NCBI RefSeq assembly: GCF_937123705.1
Contig: NZ_CAKZKO010000137.1
Location: 1-59,460 of the forward strand
Source: an uncultured Paraglaciecola sp.
GTDB taxonomy: Bacteria > Pseudomonadota > Gammaproteobacteria > Enterobacterales > Alteromonadaceae
Length of the DNA stretch: 59,460 nt
Direction of reading: 5' to 3'
Below, piece by piece: positions 19,331 to 28,296 of this stretch (positions are counted from its first letter, which is position 1; each line of letters starts with the position of its first letter). The position numbers and the translations under genes were made by a program. Under the pieces are notes generated by a model. That model was not told the origin of the DNA. It did not search any database and saw only the letters and a program-made list of their open reading frames with translations.

Positions 19331-20242
19331 ATGAAACATGCCAGAAATTTACATCAAGGCAGCTACCCTATCGAAGAGTTGGTGCAGAGTTATCCTGTAT
19401 TACAGCAATATGTAGTAATCAAACCTGATGGCGGCAAGACCATAGATTTTGCCCGTCCAGATGCCGTTAAAGCTTTAAATGCCGCTTTGTTGGCTCATTA
19501 TTATAAGATTAATTTTTGGGATATTCCCGCAGGATATTTGTGTCCTCCTATTCCCGGAAGAGCCGATTATGTGCATTATTTGGCTGACTTATTGGCGCAA
19601 GATAATCAAGCAAGTGTAACAACAGCAAAGTCTATAAAAGGGCTAGATATTGGCACAGGCGCGAATCTTATTTATCCAATCATTGCCAATCGCAGTTACG
19701 GCTGGCAAATGGTGGGGACAGATATAGATAAGGTGTCGATACAATCTGCTAATACCATTATTGATGCAAACCCTGTGTTGGCAGGTAAGGTTTCAGTGCG
19801 GCAACAGACCCATAAAAAACGTATTTTTGCTGGGGTGGTTAAACCCGATGAGCATTTTGCGTTTTGTATGTGTAATCCACCCTTTCATCAATCAGCAGAA
19901 CAAGCCAAAGCCGGCTCTGCCCGTAAAACCAATAATCTAGCTAAAAACAAGCTCAAACGAGGATCTGGTGTGGTTGCTCCGCTTCCAAAGAAGCAGCTAA
20001 ACTTTGCCGGGCAGTCCAACGAACTTTGGTGTGAAGGAGGCGAATTGCAGTTTATAAAACAAATGATTAATGAAAGCCGCGAATATGCCAACCAAATAGG
20101 CTGGTTTACTAGTTTGGTTTCGAAAAAGGAAAACCTAAAGCAGCTGTACAAATGTTTGCAACAGCAAGGAATTACTCAGGTGAAAACCATCGATATGGCC
20201 CAAGGGCAAAAAGTAAGCCGTTTTGTGGCATGGCGTTTTTAA
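19331..20242 (+). CDS. rlmF: 23S rRNA (adenine-1618-N6)-methyltransferase RlmF
   Basis: 303 aa. SAM-binding motif (GLDIGTGANLIYPI) and the N6-adenine catalytic motif NPPF (CMCNPPFHQS), with the family's N-terminal signature around NFWDIPAGYLCPPIPGRADY. It methylates A1618 of 23S rRNA. ATG at 19331 lies 9 bp after the flavoprotein stop, and the acetyltransferase gene begins 16 bp after its own stop, so the three genes may form one unit. Confidence 0.94.
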   Translation: MKHARNLHQGSYPIEELVQSYPVLQQYVVIKPDGGKTIDFARPDAVKALNAALLAHYYKINFWDIPAGYLCPPIPGRADYVHYLADLLAQDNQASVTTAKSIKGLDIGTGANLIYPIIANRSYGWQMVGTDIDKVSIQSANTIIDANPVLAGKVSVRQQTHKKRIFAGVVKPDEHFAFCMCNPPFHQSAEQAKAGSARKTNNLAKNKLKRGSGVVAPLPKKQLNFAGQSNELWCEGGELQFIKQMINESREYANQIGWFTSLVSKKENLKQLYKCLQQQGITQVKTIDMAQGQKVSRFVAWRF

Positions 20243-20258
20243 TAGATATAAGGTAACG

Positions 20259-20822
20259 ATGAGCGATTTAACCGAAAAACAAAAAATGCTAAAGGGACTG
20301 GAATATTTCCCAAGCGACAAAGCCTTGCAGCAAGACCGAGCCAATGCTAAGCGGTTGTGTCAGCAGTTTAATCAGCACGATATCGATGATAGAAAAGGCA
20401 GTCGTAAAATTATTAAGTCCTTATTCGGGCAGTGTGCTGGTGCATGGATTGAACCCGATTTCTATTGTGACTACGGTTACAATATTTCAGCAGGCAAAAA
20501 CTTCTACGCTAATCATGGACTCGTCATTTTAGACGCCGCCCCTGTGACCTTTGGTGATAACGCAATGATTGCCCCTGGAGTATTAATTTCAACCGCTACA
20601 CACCCTCTAGATCCAACAAAGCGTAACAAAGGCTTAGAAACAGCCAAACCCATCACAATAGGCAACAGTGTGTGGATAGGCATGGGAGCCAAAATTTTAG
20701 AAGGTGTGACAATTGGTGATAATGCTGTGATTGCCGCAGGTGCAGTCGTTAATAGGGATGTTGCAGCGAATACTGTTGTAGCTGGTGTGCCAGCTATCGT
20801 AATAAAAACTATCTCTGCTTAA
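20259..20822 (+). CDS. maa: Maltose/galactoside O-acetyltransferase-type hexapeptide protein
   Basis: 187 aa from the ATG at 20259, with AAGGTAACG just upstream. A Maa N-terminal helix region (EKQKMLKGLEYFPSD) is followed by a left-handed beta-helix built of hexapeptide repeats. The catalytic histidine is in STATHPLDP. Members acetylate maltose, glucose or galactosides with acetyl-CoA; the sugar cannot be told from sequence. Confidence 0.88.
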   Translation: MSDLTEKQKMLKGLEYFPSDKALQQDRANAKRLCQQFNQHDIDDRKGSRKIIKSLFGQCAGAWIEPDFYCDYGYNISAGKNFYANHGLVILDAAPVTFGDNAMIAPGVLISTATHPLDPTKRNKGLETAKPITIGNSVWIGMGAKILEGVTIGDNAVIAAGAVVNRDVAANTVVAGVPAIVIKTISA

Positions 20823-20852
20823 AAATCCGCGCAATCCAAAGCTTATAAGCTA

Positions 20853-21275
20853 TCAATAAACATAACTCTCTAAATCCGCCAACTCCTCTTCCCACCCGTT
20901 AACATTAGACTGTCTATGTTTTGCCTCTAAAAATCCAGATTCGGTGAGCGTTAATTGCGTGCCACCATCTGATGTTGTGGTCAATGACCATTCAACCAAA
21001 GTAGAGGTTGCTTCATCAAACACCGCATCTGGTTGAAACATCCATCGCCACGCGAAATAGTATGGGGGCGTAACAGTTTCAATACGCATAGCAAATCGTC
21101 CTTCGCATTCTTGTTCCCATTCAAAATATCCGTGTTCTCCTTGCCTTAATTCAAAACTAGCGGCGGTTCCGAACCATTTTTGAATTTCTGCGGGGCTGGT
21201 GATGGCTTCCCAAACTCGTTCGATTGGGGCGCTGAAGGTTATTTCTCTGACAATTGAATTAAGGCTGTTAGTCAT
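20853..21275 (-). CDS. AHSA1/SRPBCC-domain protein
   Basis: 140 aa from the ATG at 21275, preceded by TTGGAG (the TTG at 21287 is part of that site). One START-like hydrophobic-cavity domain: REITFSAPIERVWEAITSP at the start, PEEIQKWF-like PAEIQKWFG, and a C-terminal GWEEELADLESYV helix. The function of such proteins is mostly unknown. Its start overlaps the ArsR stop by 8 bp, a very common pairing in bacteria in which the repressor controls its SRPBCC partner. Confidence 0.87.
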   Translation of the reverse strand: MTNSLNSIVREITFSAPIERVWEAITSPAEIQKWFGTAASFELRQGEHGYFEWEQECEGRFAMRIETVTPPYYFAWRWMFQPDAVFDEATSTLVEWSLTTTSDGGTQLTLTESGFLEAKHRQSNVNGWEEELADLESYVY

Positions 21276-21576
21276 GTTGTTCTCCAATGTGTTTAGCTAA
21301 GTTATTTAGTCTGTTGTCCCATTGCTGAGCAAATGGTGAAATCCAGTCAAGTAGTGTTTGCACTGCTTTAGGATTGAGGTTATGCACCCGTTCTTTACCA
21401 GTGAATTCAGCGCTGATGACTTTGGATTTGATTAAAATATTTAGATGTTTGGTCATGGCTTGGCGCGAGATAGTAGAATTTGCGGTCAATTGTTTAATTG
21501 AACGTTCACCATCTTGGTACAAGGATTCAATGATCTTGCGGCGGTTTTTATCTGCCAAGGCTTTAAAAATATCCAT
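21268..21576 (-). CDS. ArsR-family transcriptional regulator
   Basis: 102 aa winged helix-turn-helix protein: MDIFKALADKNRRKIIESL at the start and the recognition helix TISRQAMTKHLNIL. There is no cysteine metal site, so it is of the metal-independent type that pairs with AHSA1 proteins; that gene overlaps downstream. It probably represses its own two-gene operon. The 318-bp region upstream (21577-21894) is shared with the divergent aroF gene and holds a small hairpin (GCAAC/GTTGC near 21621) and a TyrR box. Confidence 0.9.
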   Translation of the reverse strand: MDIFKALADKNRRKIIESLYQDGERSIKQLTANSTISRQAMTKHLNILIKSKVISAEFTGKERVHNLNPKAVQTLLDWISPFAQQWDNRLNNLAKHIGEQHD

Positions 21577-21786
21577 CTGATATTTACTTAATCTTCATTT
21601 TGTGACGTCATTGATAATGAGCAACTAAAAGGTTGCATGTCAAATGTTTATGCGAGATTGATTATTTATTATCAGAAGGTAGGCTATTTATTGAGCATGC
21701 AATTTGAAAAAACTAATTAAAGCTTGTTCAGAATTTTAAATCCTGCAAAATAGTCAATACTATTCATAAATTAATAGAATTCATGT

Positions 21787-21804
21787 TGTATACATTAGTT
21801 TACA
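21787..21804 (+). promoter_or_regulatory. TyrR box upstream of aroF-tyrA
   Basis: TGTATA-CATTAG-TTTACA matches the TyrR consensus TGTAAA-N6-TTTACA with one mismatch and lies 90 bp before the aroF start. TyrR-mediated repression by tyrosine is established for aroF-tyrA in enterobacteria, so its presence before the same gene pair is persuasive. Confidence 0.8.
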
Positions 21805-21894
21805 AGGATCGTTGGCAGAAATACCGTGGGTTTAGAGTTGTTTTTACCAATCACTTAATTTCATTTTCATATTTAAAAATAAAAGAGTTTAGTC

Positions 21895-22989
21895 ATGTTA
21901 CGCGACAGTATTAATAATATTCATGTTTCTTCCGAGAAAGTGTTAGTCACACCCCAAACATTAAAATCTGAATTACCTGTAAGTGATGCGGCTTTGCAAG
22001 TCATTCAATCTTCACGACAAGTCATTAGCGATATTTTACATCGTAAAGACCATAGATTTTTGCTGATTTGTGGTCCATGTTCCATTCACGACATAGACGC
22101 CGCAAAGGAATATGCTCTTAAACTCAAAGAGTTGCATGAAAGCTGCAAAGATACTTTGTACATTGTGATGCGGGTGTATTTTGAAAAGCCACGCACAACG
22201 GTGGGATGGAAAGGTCTTATCAACGATCCTCATATCAACGACACCTTTGATATTGAAACTGGTTTACGTAAAGCCCGAGAATTGCTTATTTGGTTGGCCG
22301 AATTAGAGCTACCAGTAGCCACAGAAGCGCTTGATCCTATTAGTCCGCAGTATTTGGCGGAGTTATTTAGCTGGTCGGCAATTGGTGCTCGTACGTCTGA
22401 GTCCCAAACACACAGAGAAATGGCCAGTGGTTTGTCTATGCCGGTTGGTTTTAAAAACGGCACAGATGGCAGTTTAGGTATTGCAATTAATGCATTGCAA
22501 TCAGCGGCCTCTGGTCATAACTTTATGGGGATAAATGGTCAAGGGCAAGTTAGTTTGATCTCGACCCAAGGTAACCCTGATGGACATATTATTTTACGCG
22601 GTGGCAAACAACCCAATTATGACTCTGTATGTGTCGCAGATTGTGAAACTGAATTAGACAAAGCGAAACTGAGTGCAGGCTTAGTGATTGATTGTAGTCA
22701 TGCAAATTCTAGTAAAGACTTTAACAGACAGCCATTGGTGGCTAAAAATGTAGTGAACCAAATACTAGAAGGTAATCAGTCAGTTATCGGCATTATGTTG
22801 GAGAGCCACCTTAATCACGGCAATCAAAGTAGTGCAGGAAAAAGTCCATCAGATTTAGACTACGGGGTCTCTATCACCGATGGTTGTATTAATTGGCAAA
22901 CCACCGAAGATTTAGTGAATCATATGCGGGATAAGTTGATTACAGTTCTACCGATGCGATTAAATAAACTAATTGATGCCGACTCCTAG
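21895..22989 (+). CDS. aroF: 3-deoxy-7-phosphoheptulonate (DAHP) synthase, class I, probably Tyr-sensitive
   Basis: 364 aa, typical of the AroFGH group. Conserved segments include LLICGPCSIHD (metal and PEP region, C near residue 62), RVYFEKPRTTVGWKGLINDP, GARTSESQTHR and VIDCSHANSSKD. It condenses PEP and erythrose-4-phosphate in the first shikimate-pathway step. Pairing with tyrA (8-bp gap) and a TyrR box upstream point to the tyrosine-regulated isoenzyme. ATG at 21895 follows AAAGAG. Confidence 0.93.
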   Translation: MLRDSINNIHVSSEKVLVTPQTLKSELPVSDAALQVIQSSRQVISDILHRKDHRFLLICGPCSIHDIDAAKEYALKLKELHESCKDTLYIVMRVYFEKPRTTVGWKGLINDPHINDTFDIETGLRKARELLIWLAELELPVATEALDPISPQYLAELFSWSAIGARTSESQTHREMASGLSMPVGFKNGTDGSLGIAINALQSAASGHNFMGINGQGQVSLISTQGNPDGHIILRGGKQPNYDSVCVADCETELDKAKLSAGLVIDCSHANSSKDFNRQPLVAKNVVNQILEGNQSVIGIMLESHLNHGNQSSAGKSPSDLDYGVSITDGCINWQTTEDLVNHMRDKLITVLPMRLNKLIDADS

Positions 22990-22997
22990 GAAACACT

Positions 22998-24149
22998 ATG
23001 CCTGTATCTCCCGATGAACTGAACAAACTGCGCCAGCAAATCGATGGAATTGATAGCCAGTTAGTGACGTTATTGGCACAACGGGCCGAAATCACCGCTA
23101 AGGTAGGCCAATATAAAAGTCAGGTCGGTTTACCTATTTATGTACCTGAACGAGAGGCTGAGCTGATCGCTAAGAGGCGTGTAGAAGCAGAGCAACAAAA
23201 CGTATCGCCAGTTTTAGTTGAAGATCTGTTACGTCGGATCATGCGTGAGTCTTACCATACCCAAAATGTTAAGTATTTATGCGCCAATCCGCAGATTAAG
23301 AAAGTGGTGGTGATAGGTGGAGCAGGGGCTTTAGGCCGAATATTTGTGGATATGTTTAAACGCAGTGGTTATGGGGTTACGATACTCGAACAAGATGACT
23401 GGCCTAACGCCGATAAAATTTTAGCTGATGCTGGGTTGGTTTTAGTGGCTGTACCCATCAAGTTAACTGAAAGCATCATCGCCAAGTTAACTCACCTACC
23501 CTTAGACTGTGTGTTAGTAGACATCACCAGTACAAAACAGAAACCTCTTGCAGCTATGATGGATACGCATTCAGGGCCAGTGTTGGGGCTACATCCTATG
23601 TTTGGACCTGATGTGCCGAGTTTGGTTAAACAGGTAGTAGTAGTATGTCACGGGCGTGACGCCGATAAATACCAATGGCTGTTACAGCAAATTGGTATTT
23701 GGGGCGGAATATTACAGCACACCTCGGCCAAAGAACATGATGATGCAATGGTCTTTATTCAGGTATTGCGGCATTTTTGTAGTTTTGTTTTTGGCTCCCA
23801 TTTAGCCGGCGAAAACCCAGATTTACAGCAGTTGATATCTCTTAGTTCGCCTATTTACCGTTTGGAACTTGCCATGGTTGGACGACTATTTGCGCAGTCT
23901 CCCGCATTGTATGCCGATATCATTTTTGATAATAAGGACAGTGTTGCTCTACTGACTGAATTTAGCGTGAAGTTTAATCAAGCGCTACAGCTTGTTGAGA
24001 CTAAAAATAAAGGTGAGTTTATTAAAGAGTTTTGTAAAATTGGCGCATGGTTTGGTGACTATTCTAAACAGTGTCTGGTCGACAGCAGAAAACTATTACT
24101 TAAAGCTGATGACGATCGCACCTTAAAAGTTGACCAGAGCCCTAGTTAA
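22998..24149 (+). CDS. tyrA: T-protein: chorismate mutase / prephenate dehydrogenase
   Basis: 383 aa fusion. Residues 1-90 form an AroQ-type chorismate mutase (LRQQIDGIDSQLVTLLAQR). From about residue 104 a Rossmann motif (VVVIGGAGALGRIF) opens the NAD-dependent prephenate dehydrogenase, with LGLHPMFGPD in the active site. It converts chorismate to 4-hydroxyphenylpyruvate for tyrosine. It starts 8 bp after aroF and ends at a bidirectional terminator facing pheA. Confidence 0.94.
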   Translation: MPVSPDELNKLRQQIDGIDSQLVTLLAQRAEITAKVGQYKSQVGLPIYVPEREAELIAKRRVEAEQQNVSPVLVEDLLRRIMRESYHTQNVKYLCANPQIKKVVVIGGAGALGRIFVDMFKRSGYGVTILEQDDWPNADKILADAGLVLVAVPIKLTESIIAKLTHLPLDCVLVDITSTKQKPLAAMMDTHSGPVLGLHPMFGPDVPSLVKQVVVVCHGRDADKYQWLLQQIGIWGGILQHTSAKEHDDAMVFIQVLRHFCSFVFGSHLAGENPDLQQLISLSSPIYRLELAMVGRLFAQSPALYADIIFDNKDSVALLTEFSVKFNQALQLVETKNKGEFIKEFCKIGAWFGDYSKQCLVDSRKLLLKADDDRTLKVDQSPS

Positions 24150-24160
24150 AGAATTCAATA

Positions 24161-24188
24161 AAAAAACGGGTTTGGATACCCGTTTTTT
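24161..24188. terminator. Bidirectional terminator between tyrA and pheA
   Basis: An 11-bp perfect stem (AAAAAACGGGT / ACCCGTTTTTT) with a 6-nt loop lies between the convergent stops at 24149 and 24201. Flanking A and T runs allow termination on both strands. Confidence 0.9.
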
Positions 24189-24200
24189 TATTGCCGCTAT

Positions 24201-25382
24201 TTAATCTGCTAAAGCACTCACAGCCGCAACTTTAGTGGGGTTTATTTCTTCGCTGGGGTAACATCCTAATACTTTAAAGTAGCGTGTCATGGCTTGTAAT
24301 TCTTCAAGAGCATGCTGCATCGGACCATCTTGGACATTACCTTCCACATCGAGATAAAACATTTCTTCCCAAGGGTTACCGGTAATGGGCCGAGACTCTA
24401 ACTTAGTCATATTAATATTGTACTCTCGCAGTACCATAAGGGTTTCAACTAAGGCCCCCGGTTTTTGCACAGTAGACATTACTAAGGTTGTTTTAGCGGG
24501 AACTTGTAAAGGTACTTTAACCGGATTGCGGGCTACCACAAAAAAGCGGCTGTGATTTTCTTTTTGATTGGCCAAGTTTGATTTAATAGCATGTAAACCA
24601 TATAAACCGCCTCCTGTTTCACTGCCCATTGCGGCGCAATCATCTGCATTTAGCTCTGCTACTGCCAACATAGCGGCAGAGGTGCTGTCGCAAGGTTTCA
24701 CTTCCACATTACCTAATTCAGCCAGAAAATGGCTACATTGTGCAAATACTTGGGGATGGGCATAAAGGGTTTTTATTTTGCTAACGTCGGTCTCCCGATT
24801 CACCAATAAAGCATGTTTGATGGGATGAGTAAGTTCACCAATTATCGAAAGTTGGGTATGTTGCAGTTGGTCGTAGACTTCATTGATACTACCTGAAGAC
24901 GTATTTTCAATAGGCAAAACAGCATAGTCTGCTTCGTTAGTCTCCACCTTTTTAATTATCTCTGAAAAACTCTGACAGCCTATCTCGAGTAATTCCCCTG
25001 GGCGTCTCGAAAAATATTTTTGGGTGGCAAGATAACTATAAGATCCTTTATCACCTAAAAACGCCACTCGGTTTAGTGGCAAACTACTACCGGGATTAGC
25101 CCTAGCCGCTAACAATGCTTGTTGATTTAATACTGAATCTTCTATGATCACATGAAATAGCTGAGTGACATAGTGGGCATCTAAACCATGCTTTTTGCCT
25201 TCTTTTATTAATCTTATTAATAACTGTTCTTCACGCTTTTGATCGCGCACCGGAATGTGATATTTAATCTTTGTTTCTGCGACTTGATTGGTATATTGCT
25301 GCCTCTTGGCTAAAAAAGTCAGAAGTTGCGTGTCAAGTTCAGTGATGTTAACTCTAAGTTCTTCTAATTCTGCTGATGACAT
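24201..25382 (-). CDS. pheA: P-protein: chorismate mutase / prephenate dehydratase with ACT domain
   Basis: 393 aa. Chorismate mutase (1-90), prephenate dehydratase (about 104-285: FLGDKGSYSYLA, PIENTSSGSINEVYDQL) and an ACT regulatory domain (about 297-375) with the phenylalanine-binding GALV (309-312) and ESRP (329-332) motifs intact. It makes phenylpyruvate. The catalytic threonine of the E. coli enzyme (T278, in an NxTRF motif) is serine here (S278, NHSRF), a conservative change. It lies 53 bp after the double-receiver gene on the same strand. I see no leader peptide/attenuator in that gap. Confidence 0.94.
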   Translation of the reverse strand: MSSAELEELRVNITELDTQLLTFLAKRQQYTNQVAETKIKYHIPVRDQKREEQLLIRLIKEGKKHGLDAHYVTQLFHVIIEDSVLNQQALLAARANPGSSLPLNRVAFLGDKGSYSYLATQKYFSRRPGELLEIGCQSFSEIIKKVETNEADYAVLPIENTSSGSINEVYDQLQHTQLSIIGELTHPIKHALLVNRETDVSKIKTLYAHPQVFAQCSHFLAELGNVEVKPCDSTSAAMLAVAELNADDCAAMGSETGGGLYGLHAIKSNLANQKENHSRFFVVARNPVKVPLQVPAKTTLVMSTVQKPGALVETLMVLREYNINMTKLESRPITGNPWEEMFYLDVEGNVQDGPMQHALEELQAMTRYFKVLGCYPSEEINPTKVAAVSALAD

Positions 25383-25435
25383 GTTTTCTACTTCTTGTTT
25401 CTAATGTTTATTGGAAAAAATTTTACCATTATTGC

Positions 25436-26236
25436 TTATTGGCCAAGTAACGATGCCAGCATTTTGCGTACTTCGTTTACTTCAAAGGGCTTGTCACACA
25501 AGGCGTTTACACCGGTTTGATGTATGTTTGCCATGTGCAGGCTAGAGCTTGCTTCGCTGGTGACCATAATAATAGGAATATGCGCTGTTTCGGGATTAAA
25601 ACGAATAAACTCAGACAATTCTCTGCCGTCCATTTCTGGCATATTATAATCGGTAACGACTAAATCAAAGGTGTTGTCTTTTAAGATGGTCAGAGCTTGT
25701 GCGCCATTTTCAGCTTCTAGAATTTTTTGTAGGCCTAAGCTATTCAATACCCGGCGAATATGTGAACGTGCCAGTTTACTATCGTCTACTAACAGCACTC
25801 TTACGTCATTGACATCAAATAAGTCAAGGTCTAGCTCATTGGCGTTGATCAAATCAAGGGATGCTTTGAGCGCATTGGCTAGGTTTTCTGGAGTAAAAGG
25901 TTTAGGTAAAATTGCGGCCACACCGGATTGCTTAAATTCTTCAAGTTTTTCAACACGACTTTCGCTCGAGACCAACATAAATGGTGTAGAGGCTAGATTT
26001 TCATCATTTTTAATTTGCTTGATGATGTCTAAGCCGGTTCCGTCTTCGAAGTACATGGCACTGACCACTAAATCAGCCCCAATTTTTGTAATGGCTTCAA
26101 TGGCTTGCTTAACACTACCTACAGCCTCAACATGACAAATATCTGCCGCTGCTAGCTGCTTAATGATGATTTTTCTTTGTGTATCAGAAGGTTCGACCAA
26201 AATGATACTAATTTCTGATAAAGCAAGATGCTGCAT
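25436..26236 (-). CDS. Double-receiver response regulator with a degenerate first receiver
   Basis: 266 aa with two CheY-like domains (about 9-130 and 145-266) and no output domain. The second is complete: acidic D151/D152, phospho-acceptor D196 (VVTDYNMPEMDG) and a KPF lysine near the end. The first has E15 for one acidic residue and A60 (VVSAMYFEDG) where the phospho-acceptor Asp should be, but keeps the PKPF lysine region, so it should not be phosphorylated. It probably acts by protein contact. Placed between yciH and pheA on one strand; no kinase is adjacent. Confidence 0.87.
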   Translation of the reverse strand: MQHLALSEISIILVEPSDTQRKIIIKQLAAADICHVEAVGSVKQAIEAITKIGADLVVSAMYFEDGTGLDIIKQIKNDENLASTPFMLVSSESRVEKLEEFKQSGVAAILPKPFTPENLANALKASLDLINANELDLDLFDVNDVRVLLVDDSKLARSHIRRVLNSLGLQKILEAENGAQALTILKDNTFDLVVTDYNMPEMDGRELSEFIRFNPETAHIPIIMVTSEASSSLHMANIHQTGVNALCDKPFEVNEVRKMLASLLGQ

Positions 26237-26267
26237 TACTACTCCTAAATTGATGGGTGACTAATGA

Positions 26268-26588
26268 CTAACCACCGGCTAGCTTCACATTATGGCCTAG
26301 TTGCTCTAGTGTTGCTTTGATTTTATCGCGGTTATCACCCTGGATTTCAATGACCCCATTTTTTAATGCGCCACCTGTTCCACACATTTTTTTTAATTGA
26401 CTGCACAGATCTTTGAGTTCTTTTTCAGGTAGTTCTACACCTGTCACTGTAGTCATACCTTTGCCCTTACGGCCTTTGGTTTCACGGCGGATACGTACTA
26501 TGCCATCGGTTTTTAGGGAAGGCTTATTTTGCTCTTTACTTTGAATACGGCCAGTTTGGGTACTATACACCAGTCTGTTTTCACTCAT
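26268..26588 (-). CDS. yciH: YciH, SUI1/eIF1-like translation factor
   Basis: 106 aa. A variable N-terminal segment is followed by a SUI1 domain (VRIRRETKGRKGKGMTTVTG, KMCGTGGALKNG, IEIQGDNRDKI). Bacterial YciH resembles eIF1 and affects start-site fidelity or translation under stress. It lies 31 bp upstream of the receiver gene, which is upstream of pheA, so the three may be co-transcribed. Confidence 0.92.
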   Translation of the reverse strand: MSENRLVYSTQTGRIQSKEQNKPSLKTDGIVRIRRETKGRKGKGMTTVTGVELPEKELKDLCSQLKKMCGTGGALKNGVIEIQGDNRDKIKATLEQLGHNVKLAGG

Positions 26589-26709
26589 TTTATCTTGTAC
26601 CCTATTGAACTGAGTGGATAAGTCGCTACATTCTAATCAATAAATGTGCCTGTTAGTAGGCATAATAGGCAAAACCGTAAAACTATTATTTAAAAAGGTA
26701 TTAGGCATT

Positions 26710-27159
26710 GTGAGCAAAATAAATATTAGAGTGGCCCAGAGCCACGACTTAACGTCATTAGTCAACTTTAACCAATTAATGGCCTTCGAAACAGAACAAA
26801 AAAAGTTAGATGAAAGTACATTGAGTCAAGGCGTGGCTGCGTTAATAGCGGATACAAACAAAGGTTTCTATTTGGTTGCCGAGCAAAACGAACAAGTGAT
26901 TGGCAGCTTAATGGTGACAACCGAGTGGAGTTACTGGCGAAATGGCGTATTTTGGTGGATACAAAGTGTGTATATCGCTCCAGATTACAGGAGAAAAGGG
27001 GTCTACGGGCAGTTGTATCAACAAGTAAAAGCGTTAGCGGCGCAGCAAAAGGATGTATGTGGATTTAGGTTGTATGTAGAAAAAGAAAATTTAATTGCCC
27101 AAAAAACCTACGAGGCTTTAGGCATGGAGCAAAGCCATTATCTGATGTACGAAGAGTAG
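26710..27159 (+). CDS. GNAT-family N-acetyltransferase
   Basis: 149 aa from a GTG at 26710 (AAAAAGG upstream); an upstream ATG at 26644 would add 22 residues that do not fit the fold. GNAT signs are the YIAPDYRRKGVYGQLYQQV acetyl-CoA loop and the C-terminal KTYEALGMEQSHYLMYEE. Substrate unknown. A Fur box begins 9 bp after its stop and belongs to the next operon. Confidence 0.85.
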   Translation: MSKINIRVAQSHDLTSLVNFNQLMAFETEQKKLDESTLSQGVAALIADTNKGFYLVAEQNEQVIGSLMVTTEWSYWRNGVFWWIQSVYIAPDYRRKGVYGQLYQQVKALAAQQKDVCGFRLYVEKENLIAQKTYEALGMEQSHYLMYEE

Positions 27160-27167
27160 AAAATGTT

Positions 27168-27186
27168 ATTGAGAATAATTCTCAAT
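27168..27186. promoter_or_regulatory. Fur box of the iron-uptake operon
   Basis: ATTGAGAAT-A-ATTCTCAAT is a perfect 9-1-9 palindrome with the architecture of the Fur operator, lying about 50 bp before the ferric-iron binding protein gene. It predicts repression by Fe2+-Fur in iron-replete cells. Confidence 0.88.
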
Positions 27187-27236
27187 TAGATTAACATCAT
27201 ATTTTTAGGTATGTAAGATAAACATAGGGTTTCTCA

Positions 27237-28250
27237 TTGAAAAAATTCATCTTTTTTAGTTTTGTCGTTACGTCGCTGTTATCTCCGTTAGTGCTTGCAG
27301 AACAAGTTAATCTGTATTCAGCCCGTAAAGAGGCCTTGATTAAACCATTGCTTGACAAATTTACCCAACAAACGGGGATTTCGGTCAATTTGGTGACGGG
27401 CAAGGCCGATAACTTGATCACCCGACTAAAAAGCGAAGGTAAGTATAGCCCCGCAGATCTGTTGATCACTACTGATGTGGGACGTTTATACCGTGCCAAG
27501 CAGCAAGGGTTAACCCAACAAATTACCTTGTCTGAAGCCGTGGCCACAGTACCGAGTCAGTTTCGTGATGAGCAAGGGCACTGGTTAGGTTTATCCTTAC
27601 GAGCCCGGCCTATAATGGTGGCAGCTAACAGTGTTAATGCCCAAACTATTACTTCCTTAGAAGACTTAGCTGACCCCCAGTGGAAAGGGCGAGTGTGTAT
27701 TCGTAGTTCGAATAATATTTACAATCAATCCATGGTGGCGGCGTTGATCGCGCAATTAGGTGAGTCGGCAACGCAACAATGGGTGAATGACTTTGTGAAG
27801 AATTTTGCTCGTCCTCCACAAGGAGGAGACAGAGATCAAATCAAAGCGGTGGCGGCTGGACTTTGCGATTTGGCTATTGCCAATACTTATTATCTTGCGG
27901 GAATGTTGAGCTCAGATGATGAAACAACCCAGCAACAAGCTAAAAAGGTTACAGTTATTTGGCCTAATCAAAACAGCCGAGGGGCTCACATCAATATATC
28001 TGGCGTGGCCTTAGCAAAACATGCCCCAAATAAAGAGTCGGCTTTATTACTTATTGATTTTTTACTCAGTCAAGAGTCGCAACTTTGGTACGCTACAGCT
28101 AACCATGAATACCCTGTTTTAGACGGGGTTGCTTGGAGTGATATTCTACAATCATTTGGCCAGTTTAAAACAGAACAAGTACCGTTGGGGCAACTTGGCG
28201 AACTCAATGCTGCGGCTGTGCAATTGATGGATCGTGCCGGGTGGAAGTAA
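27237..28250 (+). CDS. fbpA: Periplasmic Fe(3+) ABC transporter binding protein (FbpA/FutA type)
   Basis: 337 aa. I use the TTG at 27237 because it opens a good signal peptide (KKFIFFSFVVTSLLSPLVLA) with AGGG about 8 nt before it, and the ATG upstream at 27211 is followed by a stop. The mature part begins EQVNLYSARKEALI, typical of ferric-binding proteins. The tyrosine pair in IANTYYLAGM is the expected Fe(3+) ligand region. It captures ferric iron in the periplasm for the permease encoded next. Confidence 0.93.
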   Translation: MKKFIFFSFVVTSLLSPLVLAEQVNLYSARKEALIKPLLDKFTQQTGISVNLVTGKADNLITRLKSEGKYSPADLLITTDVGRLYRAKQQGLTQQITLSEAVATVPSQFRDEQGHWLGLSLRARPIMVAANSVNAQTITSLEDLADPQWKGRVCIRSSNNIYNQSMVAALIAQLGESATQQWVNDFVKNFARPPQGGDRDQIKAVAAGLCDLAIANTYYLAGMLSSDDETTQQQAKKVTVIWPNQNSRGAHINISGVALAKHAPNKESALLLIDFLLSQESQLWYATANHEYPVLDGVAWSDILQSFGQFKTEQVPLGQLGELNAAAVQLMDRAGWK

Positions 28251-28296
28251 AGTCAAGGCATATTTTCATGTCTGTGATCATTAAATAACCCTGTTT

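Noticed and set aside
26644..26709. N-terminal extension of the GNAT protein from an upstream ATG
   Set aside because: The extra 22 residues do not fit the fold and a GTG with a plausible ribosome site begins the conserved part.
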